DNA of 64,000 nt from Ulva prolifera (lineage: Eukaryota; Chlorophyta; Ulvophyceae; Ulvales; Ulvaceae): positions 558,001-622,000 of the forward strand of contig JALAAN010000010.1 in NCBI GenBank assembly GCA_023078555.1. Direction: 5' to 3'. Shown here piece after piece: positions 34,397-46,608 of this stretch. Each line of letters begins with the position of its first letter. Positions within the stretch are counted from its first letter, which is position 1. Made by a program: the position numbers and the translations under genes. The notes beneath the pieces are model-generated. The model searched no databases, was not told the origin of the DNA, and saw nothing but the letters and a program-made list of their open reading frames with translations.

Positions 34397-35475
34397 ATGT
34401 TGAAATGGCAGCGTGCTCCCATGCCACTCATGCAGAAATCTCGCACCTCACAAAAACAGGTTCCCAACCTCACCTTAGGGGCTGAATCTTTGCACATGAT
34501 GCTCTCTATGTCAAAGGAATGTGGTGTAGAAGTTTGGAGGCAATCAAGTGATAAGTCAGGGCTAGGGCTGCTATCAATGTTGAAATGGCAGCGCGCTCTC
34601 CCGCCACTCATGCAGAAATCCCGCGCCTCACAAAAACAGGTTCCCAACCTCACGTTAGGGGCTGAATCTTTGCACATGATGCTCTCTTTGTCAAAGGAAT
34701 GTGGTCTAGAAGTTTGGAGGCAATCAAGTGATAAGTCAGGGCAAGGGTTGCTATCAATGTTGAAAAGGCAGCGCGCTCTCCCGCCCCTCATGCAGAAATC
34801 CCGCGCCTCACAAAAACAGGTTCCCAACCTCACGTTTGGGGCTGAATCTTTGCACATGATACTCTCTATGTCAAAGGAATGTGGTGTAGAAGTTTGGAGG
34901 CAATCAAGTGATAAGTCAGGGCAAGGGCTGCTATCAATGTTGAAAAGGCAGCGCGCTCTCCCGCCCCTCATGCAGAAATCTCGCCCTCACAAAAACAGGT
35001 TCCCAACCTCACGTTAGGGGCTGAATCTTTGCACATGATGCTCTCTATGTCAAAGGAATGTGGTTTAGAAGTTTGGAGGCAATCAAGTGATAAGTCAGGG
35101 CTAGGGCTGCCATCAATGTTGAAATGGCAGCGTGCTCCCATGCCACTCATGCAGAAATCCCGCGCCTCACAAAAACATGTTCCCAACATCACGTTAGGGG
35201 CTGAATCTTTGCACATGATGCTCTCTATGTCAAAGGAATGTGGTGTAGAAGTTTGGAGGCAATCAAGTGATAAGTCAGGGCTAGGGCTGCCATCAATGTT
35301 GAAATGGCAGCGTGCTCCCATGCCACTCATGCAGAAATCCCGCGCCTCACAAAAACATGTTCCCAACATCACGTTAGGGGCTGAATCTTTGCACATGATG
35401 CTCTCTATGTCAAAGGAATGTGCTCTAGAAGTTTGGAGGCAATCAAGTGATAAGTCAGGGCTAGGGCTGCTTTAA
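34397..35475 (+). repeat. Six-monomer block closed by a G monomer ending CTTTAA
   Basis: A, C, D, a 179-bp D-like, G, G (1079 bp). The last monomer has a TTTAAA end without the B marker, as at 1107 and 5240. The monomer starting at 35476 is not class A but C/D-like, the one clear exception to A following the junction in this contig. Confidence 0.85.
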
Positions 35476-36732
35476 ATGTTGAAATGGCAGCGCGCTCTCC
35501 CGCCCCTCATGCAGAAATCCCGCGCCTCACAAAAACAGGTTCCCAACCTCACGTTAGGGGCTGAATCTTTGCACATGATACTCTCTATGTCAAAGGAATG
35601 TGGTGTAGAAGTTTGGAGGCAATCAAGTGATAAGTCAGGGCAAGGGCTGCTATCAATGTTGAAAAGGCAGCGCGCTCTCCCGCCCCTCATGCAGAAATCT
35701 CGCCCTCACAAAAACAGGTTCCCAACCTCACGTTAGGGGCTGAATCTTTGCACATGATGCTCTCTATGTCAAAGGAATGTGGTGTAGAAGTTTGGAGGCA
35801 ATCAAGTGATAAGTCAGGGCTAGGGCTGCCATCAATGTTGAAATGGCAGCGTGCTCCCATGCCACTCATGCAGAAATCCCGCGCCTCACAAAAACATGTT
35901 CCCAACATCACGTTAGGGGCTGAATCTTTGCACATGATGCTCTCTATGTCAAAGGAATGTGCTCTAGAAGTTTGGAGGCAATCAAGTGATAAGTCAGGGC
36001 TAGGGATGCTATCAATGTTGAAATGGCAGCGTGCTCCCATGCCCCTCATGCAGAAATCTCGCCCTCACAAAAACAGGTTCCAAACCTCACGTTCGGGGCT
36101 GAATTTTTGCACATGATGCTCTCTATGTCAAAGGAATGTGGTGTAGAAGTTTGGAGGCAATCAAGTGATAAGTCAGGGCTAGGGCTGCCATCAATGTTGA
36201 AATGGCAGCGTGCTCCCATGCCACTCATGCAGAAATCCCGCGCCTCACAAAAACAGGTTCCCAACCTCACGTTAGGGGCTGAATCTTTGCACATGATGCT
36301 CTCTATGTCAAAGGAATGTGGTCTAGAAGTTTGGAGGCAATCAAGTGACAAGTCAGGGCAAGGGCTGCTATCAATGTTGAAATGGCAGCGCGCTCTCCCG
36401 CCACTCATGCAGAAATCCCGCGCTTCACAAAAACAGGTTCCCAACCTCACGTTAGGGGCTGAATCTTTGCACATGATACTCTCTATGTCACAGGAATGTG
36501 GTCTAGAAGTTTGGAGGCAATCAAGTGATAAGTCAGGGCAAGGGCTCCTATCAATGTTGAAATGGCAGCGCGCTCTCCCGCCACTCATGCAGAAATCTCG
36601 CCCTCACAAAAACAGGTTCCCAACCTCACGTTAAGGGCTGAATCTTTGCACATGATGCTATCTATGTCAAATTAATGTGATGTGAGGGTTTGGAGGCAAT
36701 CAAGTGATAACTCAGGGCTAGGGCTGCTTTAA
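35476..36732 (+). repeat. Seven-monomer block (1257 bp)
   Basis: A C/D-like monomer, a 179-bp D-like, G, H with GGGATGC before it and GAATTTTTGC, a G/C intermediate, a CGCTTCAC monomer and B-like. Matches 28831-30087 except for the first dozen bases. Confidence 0.86.
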
Positions 36733-37989
36733 ATGTTGAAATGGCAGCGTGCTCCCATGCCACTCATGCAGAAATCTCGCACCTCACAAAAACAGGTTCC
36801 CAACCTCACCTTAGGGGCTGAATCTTTGCACATGATGCTCTCTATGTCAAAGGAATGTGGTGTAGAAGTTTGGAGGCAATCAAGTGATAAGTCAGGGCTA
36901 GGGCTGCTATCAATGTTGAAATGGCAGCTGGCTCCCATGCCACTCATGCAAAAATCTCGCGCCTCACAAAAACATGTTCCCAACCTCATTTTTGAGGCTG
37001 AATCTTTGCACATGATGCTCTCTATGTCACAGGAATGTGGTCTAGAAGTTTGGAGGCAATCAAGTGACAAGTCAGGGCAAGGGCTGCTATCAATGTTGAA
37101 ATGGCAGCGCGCTCTCCCGCCACACATGCAGAAATCCCGCGCCTCACAAAAACATGTTCCCAACCTCACGTTAGGGGCTGAATCTTTGCACATGATGCTC
37201 TCTATGTCAAAGGAATGTGGTGTAGAAGTTTGGAGGCAATCAAGTGATAAGTCAGGGCAAGGGCTCCTATCAATGTTGAAATGGCAGCGCACTCTCCCGC
37301 CACTCATGCAGAAATCTCGCCCTCACAAAAACAGGTTCCCAACCTCACGTTAGGGGCTGAATCTTTGCACATGATGCTCTCTATGTCAACGGAATGTGGT
37401 CTAGAAGTTTGGAGGCAATCAAGTGACAAGTCAGGGCAAGGGTTGCTATCAATGTTGAAATGGCAGCGCGCTCTCCCGCCCCTCATGCAGAAATCTCGCC
37501 CTCACAAAAACAGGTTCCCAACCTCACGTTCGGGGCTGAATCTTTGCACATGATGCTCTCTATGTCAAAGGAATGTGGTGTAGAAGTTTGGAGGCAATCA
37601 AGTGATAAGTCAGGGCAAGGGTTGCTATCAATGTTGAAAAGGCAGCGCGCTCTCCCGCCCCTCATGCAGAAATCCCGCGCCTCACAAAAACAGGTTCCCA
37701 ACCTCACGTTTGGGGCTGAATCTTTGCACATGACACTCTCTATGTCAAAGGAATGTCATGTAGAAGTTTGGAGGCAATCAAGTGATAAGTCAGGGCTAGG
37801 GCTGCTATCAATGTTGAAATGGCAGCACGCTCTCCCGCCACTCATGCAGAAATCTCGCCCTCGCAAAAACAGGTTCCCAACCTCACGTTAGGGGCTGAAT
37901 CTTTGCACATGATGCTATCTATGTCAAATTAATGTGATGTGAGGGTTTGGAGGCAATCAAGTGATAACTCAGGGCTAGGGCTGCTTTAA
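36733..37989 (+). repeat. Seven-monomer block, copy of 30088-31344
   Basis: Same order and the same private CAGCGCACTC, TCAACGG and GACACTC states at +6645. Confidence 0.88.
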
Positions 37990-38707
37990 ATGTTGAAATG
38001 GCAGCGTGCTCCCAAGCCACTCATGCAGAAATCTCGCACCTCACAAAAACAGGTTCCCATCCTCACCTTAGGGGCTGAATCTTTGCACATGATGCTCTCT
38101 ATGTCAAAGGAATGTGGTGTAGAAGTTTGGAGGCAATCAAGTGATAAGTCAGGGCTAGGGCTGCTATCAATGTTGAAATGGCAGCACGCTCTCCCGCCAC
38201 TCATGCAGAAATCTCGCCCTCGCAAAAACAGGTTCCCAACCTCACGTTAGGGGCTGAATCTTTGCACATGATGCTATCTATGTCAAATTAATGTGATGTG
38301 AGGGTTTGGAGGCAATCAAGTGATAACTCAGGGCTAGGGCTGCTTTAAATGTTGGAATGGCAGCGTGCTCCCAAGCCACTCATGCAGAAATCTCGCACCT
38401 CACAAAAACAGGTTCCCATCCTCACCTTAGGGGCTGAATCTTTGCACATGATGCTCTCTATGTCAAAGGAACGTGGTGTAGAAGTTTGGAGGCAATCAAG
38501 TGATAAGTCAGGGCTAGGGCTGCTATCAATGTTGAAATGGCAGCACGCTCTCCCGCCACTCATGCAGAAATCTCGCCCTCGCAAAAACAGGTTCCCAACC
38601 TCACGTTAGGGGCTGAATCTTTGCACATGATGCTATCTATGTCAAATTAATGTGATGTGAGGGTTTGGAGGCAATCAAGTGATAACTCAGGGCTAGGGCT
38701 GCTTTAA
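37990..38707 (+). repeat. Two Ak-B dimers, first pair of copy 2
   Basis: Equivalent to 31345-32062, including GGAACGTGG near 38470. Confidence 0.88.
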
Positions 38708-40323
38708 ATGTTGAAATGGCAGCGTGCTCCCATGCCACTCATGCAGAAATCTCGCACCTCACAAAAACAGGTTCCCAACCTCACCTTAGGGGCTGAATCT
38801 TTGCACATGATGCTCTCTATGTCAAAGGAATGTGGTGTAGAAGTTTGGAGGCAATCAAGTGATAAGTCAGGGCTAGGGCTGCTATCAATGTTGAAATGGC
38901 AGCGCGCTCTCCCGCCACTCATGCAGAAATCCCGCGCCTCACAAAAACAGGTTCCCAACCTCACGTTAGGGGCTGAATCTTTGCACATGATGCTCTCTTT
39001 GTCAAAGGAATGTGGTCTAGAAGTTTGGAGGCAATCAAGTGATAAGTCAGGGCAAGGGTTGCTATCAATGTTGAAAAGGCAGCGCGCTCTCCCGCCCCTC
39101 ATGCAGAAATCCCGCGACTCACAAAAACAGGTTCCCAACCTCACGTTTGGGGCTGAATCTTTGCACATGATACTCTCTATGTCAAAGGAATGTGGTGTAG
39201 AAGTTTGGAGGCAATCAAGTGATAAGTCAGGGCAAGGGCTGCTATCAATGTTGAAAAGGCAGCGCGCTCTCCCGCCCCTCATGCAGAAATCTCGCCCTCA
39301 CAAAAACAGGTTCCCAACCTCACGTTAGGGGCTGAATCTTTGCACATGATGCTCTCTATGTCAAAGGAATGTGGTGTAGAAGTTTGGAGGCAATCAAGTG
39401 ATAAGTCAGGGCTAGGGCTGCTATCAATGTTGAAAAGGCAGCGCGCTCTCCCGCCCCTCATGCAGAAATCTCGCCCTCACAAAAACAGGTTCCCAACCTC
39501 ACGTTAGGGGCTGAATCTTTGCACATGATGCTCTCTATGTCAAAGGAATGTGGTGTAGAAGTTTGGAGGCAATCAAGTGATAAGTCAGGGCTAGGGCTGC
39601 CATCAATGTTGAAATGGCAGCGTGCTCCCATGCCACTCATGCAGAAATCCCGCGCCTCACAAAAACATGTTCCCAACATCACGTTAGGGGCTGAATCTTT
39701 GCACATGATGCTCTCTATGTCAAAGGAATGTGCTCTAGAAGTTTGGAGGCAATCAAGTGATAAGTCAGGGCTAGGGCTGCTATCAATGTTGAAATGGCAG
39801 CGTGCTCCCATGCCCCTCATGCAGAAATCTCGCCCTCACAAAAACAGGTTCCCAACCTCACGTTCGGGGCTGAATCTTTGCACATGATGCTCTCTATGTC
39901 AAAGGAATGTGGTGTAGAAGTTTGGAGGCAATCAAGTGATAAGTCAGGGCTAGGGCTGCTATCAATGTTGAAATGGCAGCGCGCTCTCCCGCCACTCATG
40001 CAGAAATCCCGCGCCTCACAAAAACAGGTTCCCAACCTCACGTTAGGGGCTGAATCTTTGCACATGATGCTCTCTTTGTCAAAGGAATGTCATGTAGAAG
40101 TTTGGAGGCAATCAAGTGATAAGTCAGGGCAAGGGTTGCTATCAATGTTGAAAAGGCAGCGCGCTCTCCCGCCCCTCATGCAGAAATCTCGCCCTCGCAA
40201 AAACAGGTTCCCAACCTCACGTTAGGGGCTGAATCTTTGCACATGATGCTATCTATGTCAAATTAATGTGATGTGAGGGTTTGGAGGCAATCAAGTGATA
40301 ACTCAGGGCTAGGGCTGCTTTAA
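38708..40323 (+). repeat. Nine-monomer block, copy of 32063-33678
   Basis: Same order, including the D with CCCGCGACTC and the C with GTCATGTAG. Confidence 0.88.
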
Positions 40324-41041
40324 ATGTTGAAATGGCAGCGTGCTCCCAAGCCACTCATGCAGAAATCTCGCACCTCACAAAAACAGGTTCCCATCCTCAC
40401 CTTAGGGGCTGAATCTTTGCACATGATGCTCTCTATGTCAAAGGAATGTGGTGTAGAAGTTTGGAGGCAATCAAGTGATAAGTCAGGGCTAGGGCTGCTA
40501 TCAATGTTGAAATGGCAGCACGCTCTCCCGCCACTCATGCAGAAATCTCGCCCTCGCAAAAACAGGTTCCCAACCTCACGTTAGGGGCTGAATCTTTGCA
40601 CATGATGCTATCTATGTCAAATTAATGTGATGTGAGGGTTTGGAGGCAATCAAGTGATAACTCAGGGCTAGGGCTGCTTTAAATGTTGGAATGGCAGCGT
40701 GCTCCCAAGCCACTCATGCAGAAATCTCGCACCTCACAAAAACAGGTTCCCATCCTCACCTTAGGGGCTGAATCTTTGCACATGATGCTCTCTATGTCAA
40801 AGGAATGTGGTGTAGAAGTTTGGAGGCAATCAAGTGATAAGTCAGGGCTAGGGCTGCTATCAATGTTGAAATGGCAGCACGCTCTCCCGCCACTCATGCA
40901 GAAATCTCGCCCTCGCAAAAACAGGTTCCCAACCTCACGTTAGGGGCTGAATCTTTGCACATGATGCTATCTATGTCAAATTAATGTGATGTGAGGGTTT
41001 GGAGGCAATCAAGTGATAACTCAGGGCTAGGGCTGCTTTAA
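40324..41041 (+). repeat. Two Ak-B dimers, second pair of copy 2
   Basis: Equivalent to 33679-34396. The Ak at 40683 is the last ATGTTGGAATGG monomer in the window. Confidence 0.88.
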
Positions 41042-41221
41042 ATGTTGAAATGGCAGCGTGCTCCCATGCCACTCATGCAGAAATCTCGCACCTCACAAAA
41101 ACAGGTTCCCAACCTCACGTTAGGGGCTGAATCTTTGCACATGATGCTCTCTTTGTCAAAGGAATGTGGTCTAGAAGTTTGGAGGCAATCAAGTGATAAG
41201 TCAGGGCAAGGGTTGCTATCA
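41042..41221 (+). repeat. Hybrid monomer A/C (180 bp)
   Basis: Class A up to CTCGCACCTCAC, then CACGTTAGGGG, CTCTTTGTC and GGTCTAG of class C. Copy 1 has complete A (34397) and C (34577) monomers here, so one monomer was lost by exchange between neighbours in the interval 41092-41118. Confidence 0.88.
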
Positions 41222-41887
41222 ATGTTGAAAAGGCAGCGCGCTCTCCCGCCCCTCATGCAGAAATCCCGCGCCTCACAAAAACAGGTTCCCAACCTCACGT
41301 TTGGGGCTGAATCTTTGCACATGATACTCTCTATGTCAAAGGAATGTGGTGTAGAAGTTTGGAGGCAATCAAGTGATAAGTCAGGGCAAGGGCTGCTATC
41401 AATGTTGAAAAGGCAGCGCGCTCTCCCGCCCCTCATGCAGAAATCTCGCCCTCACAAAAACAGGTTCCCAACCTCACGTTAGGGGCTGAATCTTTGCACA
41501 TGATGCTCTCTATGTCAAAGGAATGTGGTTTAGAAGTTTGGAGGCAATCAAGTGATAAGTCAGGGCTAGGGCTGCCATCAATGTTGAAATGGCAGCGTGC
41601 TCCCATGCCACTCATGCAGAAATCCCGCGCCTCACAAAAACATGTTCCCAACATCACGTTAGGGGCTGAATCTTTGCACATGATGCTCTCTATGTCAAAG
41701 GAATGTGCTCTAGAAGTTTGGAGGCAATCAAGTGATAAGTCAGGGCTAGGGCTGCTATCAATGTTGAAAAGGCAGCGCGCTCTCCCGCCCCTCATGCAGA
41801 AATCCCGCGCCTCACAAAAACAGGTTCCCAACCTCACGTTCGGGGCTGAATCTTTGCACATGATGCTCTCTATGTCAAAGGAATGTG

Positions 41888-42900
41888 GTGTAGAAGTTTG
41901 GAGGCAATCAAGTGATAAGTCAGGGCTAGGGCTGCTATCAATGTTGAAAAGGCAGCGCGCTCTCCCGCCCCTCATGCAGAAATCCCGCGCCTCACAAAAA
42001 CAGGTTCCCAACCTCACGTTAGGGGCTGAATCTTTGCACATGATACTCTCTATGTCACAGGAATGTGGTCTAGAAGTTTGGAGGCAATCAAGTGATAAGT
42101 CAGGGCAAGGGCTCCTATCAATGTTGAAATGGCAGCGCGCTCTCCCGCCACTCATGCAGAAATCTCGCCCTCACAAAAACAGGTTCCCAACCTCACGTTA
42201 GGGGCTGTATCTTTGCACGTGATGCTCTCTATGTCAAAGGAATGTGGTCTAGAAGTTTGGAGGCAATCAAGTGACAAGTCAGGGCAAGGGTTGCTATCAA
42301 TGTTGAAATGGCAGCGCGCTCTCCCGCCCCTCATGCAGAAATCTCGCCCTCACAAAAACAGGTTCCCAACCTCACGTTCGGGGCTGAATCTTTGCACATG
42401 ATACTCTCTATGTCACAGGAATGTGGTCTAGAAGTTTGGAGGCAATCAAGTGATAAGTCAGGGCTAGGGCTGCTATCAATGTTGAAAAGGCAGCGCGCTC
42501 TCCCGCCCCTCATGCAGAAATCCCGCGCCTCACAAAAACAGGTTCCCAACCTCACGTTAGGGGCTGAATCTTTGCACATGATACTCTCTATGTCACAGGA
42601 ATGTGGTCTAGAAGTTTGGAGGCAATCAAGTGATAAGTCAGGGCAAGGGCTCCTATCAATGTTGAAATGGCAGCGCGCTCTCCCGCCACTCATGCAGAAA
42701 TCTCGCCCTCACAAAAACAGGTTCCCAACCTCACGTTAGGGGCTGAATCTTTGCACGTGATGCTCTCTATGTCAAAGGAATGTGGTCTAGAAGTTTGGAG
42801 GCAATCAAGTGACAAGTCAGGGCAAGGGTTGCTATCAATGTTGAAATGGCAGCGCGCTCTCCCGCCCCTCATGCAGAAATCTCGCCCTCACAAAAACAGA
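41888..42900 (+). repeat. Three-monomer tandem duplication (538-bp period)
   Basis: D (41941 and 42479), a 179-bp monomer ending in a CACGTG-tagged half, and another 179-bp monomer, twice in tandem. Differences noticed: GGGCTGTATC (42207) against GGGCTGAATC, and AACAGGTTCC against AACAGATTCC (42898). Confidence 0.83.
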
Positions 42901-44632
42901 TTCCCAACCTCACGTTAGGGGCTGAATCTTTGCACATGATGCTCTCTTTGTCAAAGGAATGTGGTCTAGAAATTTGGAGGCAATCAAGTGATAAGTCAGG
43001 GCTAGGGCTGCTATCAATGTTGAAATGGCAGCTGGCTCCCATGCCACTCATGCAAAAATCTCGCGCCTCACAAAAACATGTTCCCAACCTCATTTTTGAG
43101 GCTGAATCTTTGCACATGATGCTCTCTATGTCAAAGGAATGTGGTCTAGAAGTTTGGAGGCAATCAAGTGATAAGTCAGGGCTAGGGCTGCTATCAATGT
43201 TGAAATGGCAGCGTGCTCCCATGCCCCTCATGCAGAAATCTCGCCCTCACAAAAACAGGTTCCCAACCTCACGTTCGGGGCTGAATCTTTGCACATGATG
43301 CTCTCTATGTCAAAGGAATGTGGTGTAGAAGTTTGGAGGCAATCAAGGGATAAGTCAGGGCTAGGGCTGCTATCAATGTTGAAATGGCAGCGTGCTCCCA
43401 TGCCCCTCATGCAGAAATCCCGCGCCTCACAAAAACATGTTCCCAACCTCACGTTAGGGGCTGAATCTTTGCACAGGATGCTCTCTATGTCAAAGGAATG
43501 TGGTGTAGAAGTTTGGAGGCCATCAAGTGACAAGTCAGGGCAAGGGCTGCTATCAATGTTGAAATGGCAGCGCGCTCTCCCGCCACTCATGCAGAAATCC
43601 CGCGCTTCACAAAAACAGGTTCCCAACCTCACGTTAGGGGCTGAATCTTTGCACATGATACTCTCTATGTCACAGGAATGTGGTCTAGAAGTTTGGAGGC
43701 AATCAAGTGATAAGTCAGGGCTAGGGCTGCTATCAATGTTGAAAAGGCAGCGCGCTCTCCCGCCCCTCATGCAGAAATCCCGCGCCTCACAAAAACAGGT
43801 TCCCAACCTCACGTTAGGGGCTGAATCTTTGCACATGATACTCTCTATGTCACAGGAATGTGGTCTAGAAGTTTGGAGGCAATCAAGTGATACGTCAGGG
43901 CAAGGGCTCCTATCAATGTTGAAATGGCAGCGCGCTCTCCCGCCACTCATGCAGAAATCTCGCCCTCACAAAAACAGGTTCCCAACCTCACGTTAGGGGC
44001 TGAATCTTTGCACGTGATGCTCTCTATGTCAAAGGAATGTGGTCTAGAAGTTTGGAGGCAATCAAGTGACAAGTCAGGGCAAGGGTTGCTATCAATGTTG
44101 AAATGGCAGCGCGCTCTCCCGCCCCTCATGCAGAAATCTCGCCCTCACAAAAACAGGTTCCCAACCTCACGTTCGGGGCTGAATCTTTGCACATGATGCT
44201 CTCTATGTGAAAGGAATGTGGTGTAGAAGTTTGGAGGCAATCAAGTGATAAGTCAGGGCAAGGGTTGCTATCAATGTTGAAAAGGCAGCGCGCTCTCCCG
44301 CCCCTCATGCAGAAATCCCGCGCCTCACAAAAACAGGTTCCCAACCTCACGTTTGGGGCTGAATCTTTGCACATGATACTCTCTATGTCAAAGGAATGTC
44401 ATGTAGAAGTTTGGAGGCAATCAAGTGATAAGTCAGGGCTAGGGCTGCTATCAATGTTGAAATGGCAGCACGCTCTCCCGCCACTCATGCAGAAATCTCG
44501 CCCTCGCAAAAACAGGTTCCCAACCTCACTTTAGGGCCTGAATCTTTGCACATGATGCTATCTATGTCAAATTAATGTGATGTGATGGTTTGGAGGCAAT
44601 CAAGTGATAACTCAGGGCTAGGGCTGCTTTAA

Positions 44633-45350
44633 ATGTTGAAATGGCAGCGTGCTCCCATGCCACTCATGCAGAATTCTCGCACCTCACCAAAACAGGTTCC
44701 CAACCTCACCTTAGGGGCTGAATCTTTGCACATGATGCTCTCTATGTCAAAGGAATGTGGTGTAGAAGTTTGGAGGCAATCAAGTGATAAGTCAGGGCTA
44801 GGGCTGCTATCAATGTTGAAATGGCAGCACGCTCTCCCGCCACTCATGCAGAAATCTCGCCCTCGCAAAAACAGGTTCCCAACCTCACGTTAGGGGCTGA
44901 ATCTTTGCACATGATGCTATCTATGTCAAATTAATGTGATGTGAGGGTTTGGAGGCAATCAAGTGATAACTCAGGGCTAGGGCTGCTTTAAATGTTGAAA
45001 TGGCAGCGTGCTCCCAAGCCACTCATGCAGAAATCTCGCACCTCACAAAAACAGGTTCCCATCCTCACCTTAGGGGCTGAATCTTTGCACATGATGCTCT
45101 CTATGTCAAAGGAATGTGGTGTAGAAGTTTGGAGGCAATCAAGTGATAAGTCAGGGCTAGGGCTGCTATCAATGTTGAAATGGCAGCACGCTCTCCCGCC
45201 ACTCATGCAGAAATCTCGCCCTCGCAAAAACAGGTTCCCAACCTCACGTTAGGGGCTGAATCTTTGCACATGATGCTATCTATGTCAAATTAATGTGATG
45301 TGAGGGTTTGGAGGCAATCAAGTGATAACTCAGGGCTAGGGCTGCTTTAA
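44633..45350 (+). repeat. Tetramer Ae-B, Ak-B (718 bp)
   Basis: The first dimer carries GAATTC at 44671 and CTCACCAAAAC; the second is Ak-B. Preceded by a B with TTTAGGGCC and GTGATGGTTTGG. This 718-bp tetramer is the characteristic local unit of the right domain. Confidence 0.88.
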
Positions 45351-46249
45351 ATGTTGAAATGGCAGCGTGCTCCCATGCCACTCATGCAGAAATCTCGCAC
45401 CTCACAAAAACAGGTTCCCAACCTCACCTTAGGGGCTGAATCTTTGCACATGATGCTCTCTATGTCAAAGGAATGTGGTGTAGAAGTTTGGAGGCAATCA
45501 AGTGATAAGTCAGGGCTAGGGCTGCTATCAATGTTGAAATGGCAGCGCGCTCTCCCGCCACTCATGCAGAAATCCCGCGCCTCACAAAAACAGGTTCCCA
45601 ACCTCACGTTAGGGGCTGAATCTTTGCACATGATGCTCTCTTTGTCAAAGGAATGTGGTCTAGAAGTTTGGAGGCAATCAAGTGATAAGTCAGGGCAAGG
45701 GTTGCTATCAATGTTGAAAAGGCAGCGCGCTCTCCCGCCCCTCATGCAGAAATCCCGCGCCTCACAAAAACAGGTTCCCAACCTCACGTTAGGGGCTGAA
45801 TCTTTGCACATGATGCTCTCTATGTCAAAGGAATGTGGTCTAGAAGTTTGGAGGCAATCAAGTGACAAGTCAGGGCAAGGGCTGCTATCAATGTTGAAAT
45901 GGCAGCGCGCTCTCCCGCCACTCATGCAGAAATCCCGCGCTTCACAAAAATAGGTTCCCAACCTCACGTTAGGGGCTGAATCTTTGCACATGATACTCTC
46001 TATGTCACAGGAATGTGGTCTAGAAGTTTGGAGGCAGTCAAGTGATAAGTCAGGGCAAGGGTTGCTATCAATGTTGAAATGGCAGCACGCTCTCCCGCCA
46101 CTCATGCAGAAATCTCGCCCTCGCAAAAACAGGTTCCCAACCTCACGTTAGGGGCTGAATCTTTGCACATGATGCTATCTATGTCAAATTAATGTGATGT
46201 GAGGGTTTGGAGGCAATCAAGTGATAACTCAGGGCTAGGGCTGCTTTAA
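45351..46249 (+). repeat. Five-monomer block A, C, D, CGCTTCAC, B (899 bp)
   Basis: The CGCTTCAC monomer has the private AAAAATAGG (45948-45956), a C-to-T change also found near 47030, 51520, 55830, 56910 and 63190. The first three monomers match 50921 and 62597 onward. Confidence 0.86.
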
Positions 46250-46608
46250 ATGTTGAAATGGCAGCGTGCTCCCAAGCCACTCATGCAGAAATCTCGCACC
46301 TCACAAAAACAGGTTCCCATCCTCACCTTAGGGGCTGAATCTTTGCACATGATGCTCTCTATGTCAAAGGAATGTGGTGTAGAAGTTTGGAGGCAATCAA
46401 GTGATAAGTCAGGGCTAGGGCTGCTATCAATGTTGAAATGGCAGCACGCTCTCCCGCCACTCATGCAGAAATCTCGCCCTCGCAAAAACAGGTTCCCAAC
46501 CTCACGTTAGGGGCTGAATCTTTGCACATGATGCTATCTATGTCAAATTAATGTGATGTGAGGGTTTGGAGGCAATCAAGTGATAACTCAGGGCTAGGGC
46601 TGCTTTAA
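46250..46608 (+). repeat. Ak-B dimer
   Basis: Standard 359-bp dimer; its counterpart is at 56132. Confidence 0.88.

Larger units (their letters stand above)
28842..35486 (+). repeat. Long HOR unit, copy 1 (6645 bp, 37 monomers)
   Basis: Followed immediately by the same order of monomers. Private states shared with copy 2 at exactly +6645 include GGGATGCTATC (29360), GTTCCAAACC (29433), GAATTTTTGC (29458), CAGCGCACTC (30643) and GGAACGTGG (31827). I found no difference in the places compared before the first 180-bp indel. Confidence 0.87.
35487..41750 (+). repeat. Long HOR unit, copy 2
   Basis: Bases 35487-41119 follow copy 1 at +6645. At 41042-41221 one monomer is lost by A/C fusion, the shift becoming 6465, and a further monomer is lost near 41705 (shift 6285). 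Beyond about 41750 the order departs from copy 1. Confidence 0.85.
41042..44632 (+). repeat. Twenty-monomer block, boundary between long-unit and right domains (3591 bp)
   Basis: Starts with an A/C hybrid, follows copy 1 to about 41750, then a D/B-like-free mix in which a 538-bp triplet is duplicated (about 41888-42425 and 42426-42900). Cm-like GAAATTTGG with CAGCTGGCTCC (42965-43030) is left-contig material. The first CACGTG-tagged monomers appear here (42216, 42754, 44011). Private states: CAAGGGATAAG (43346), GCACAGGATG (43473), TGATACGTC (43888). Confidence 0.82.
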
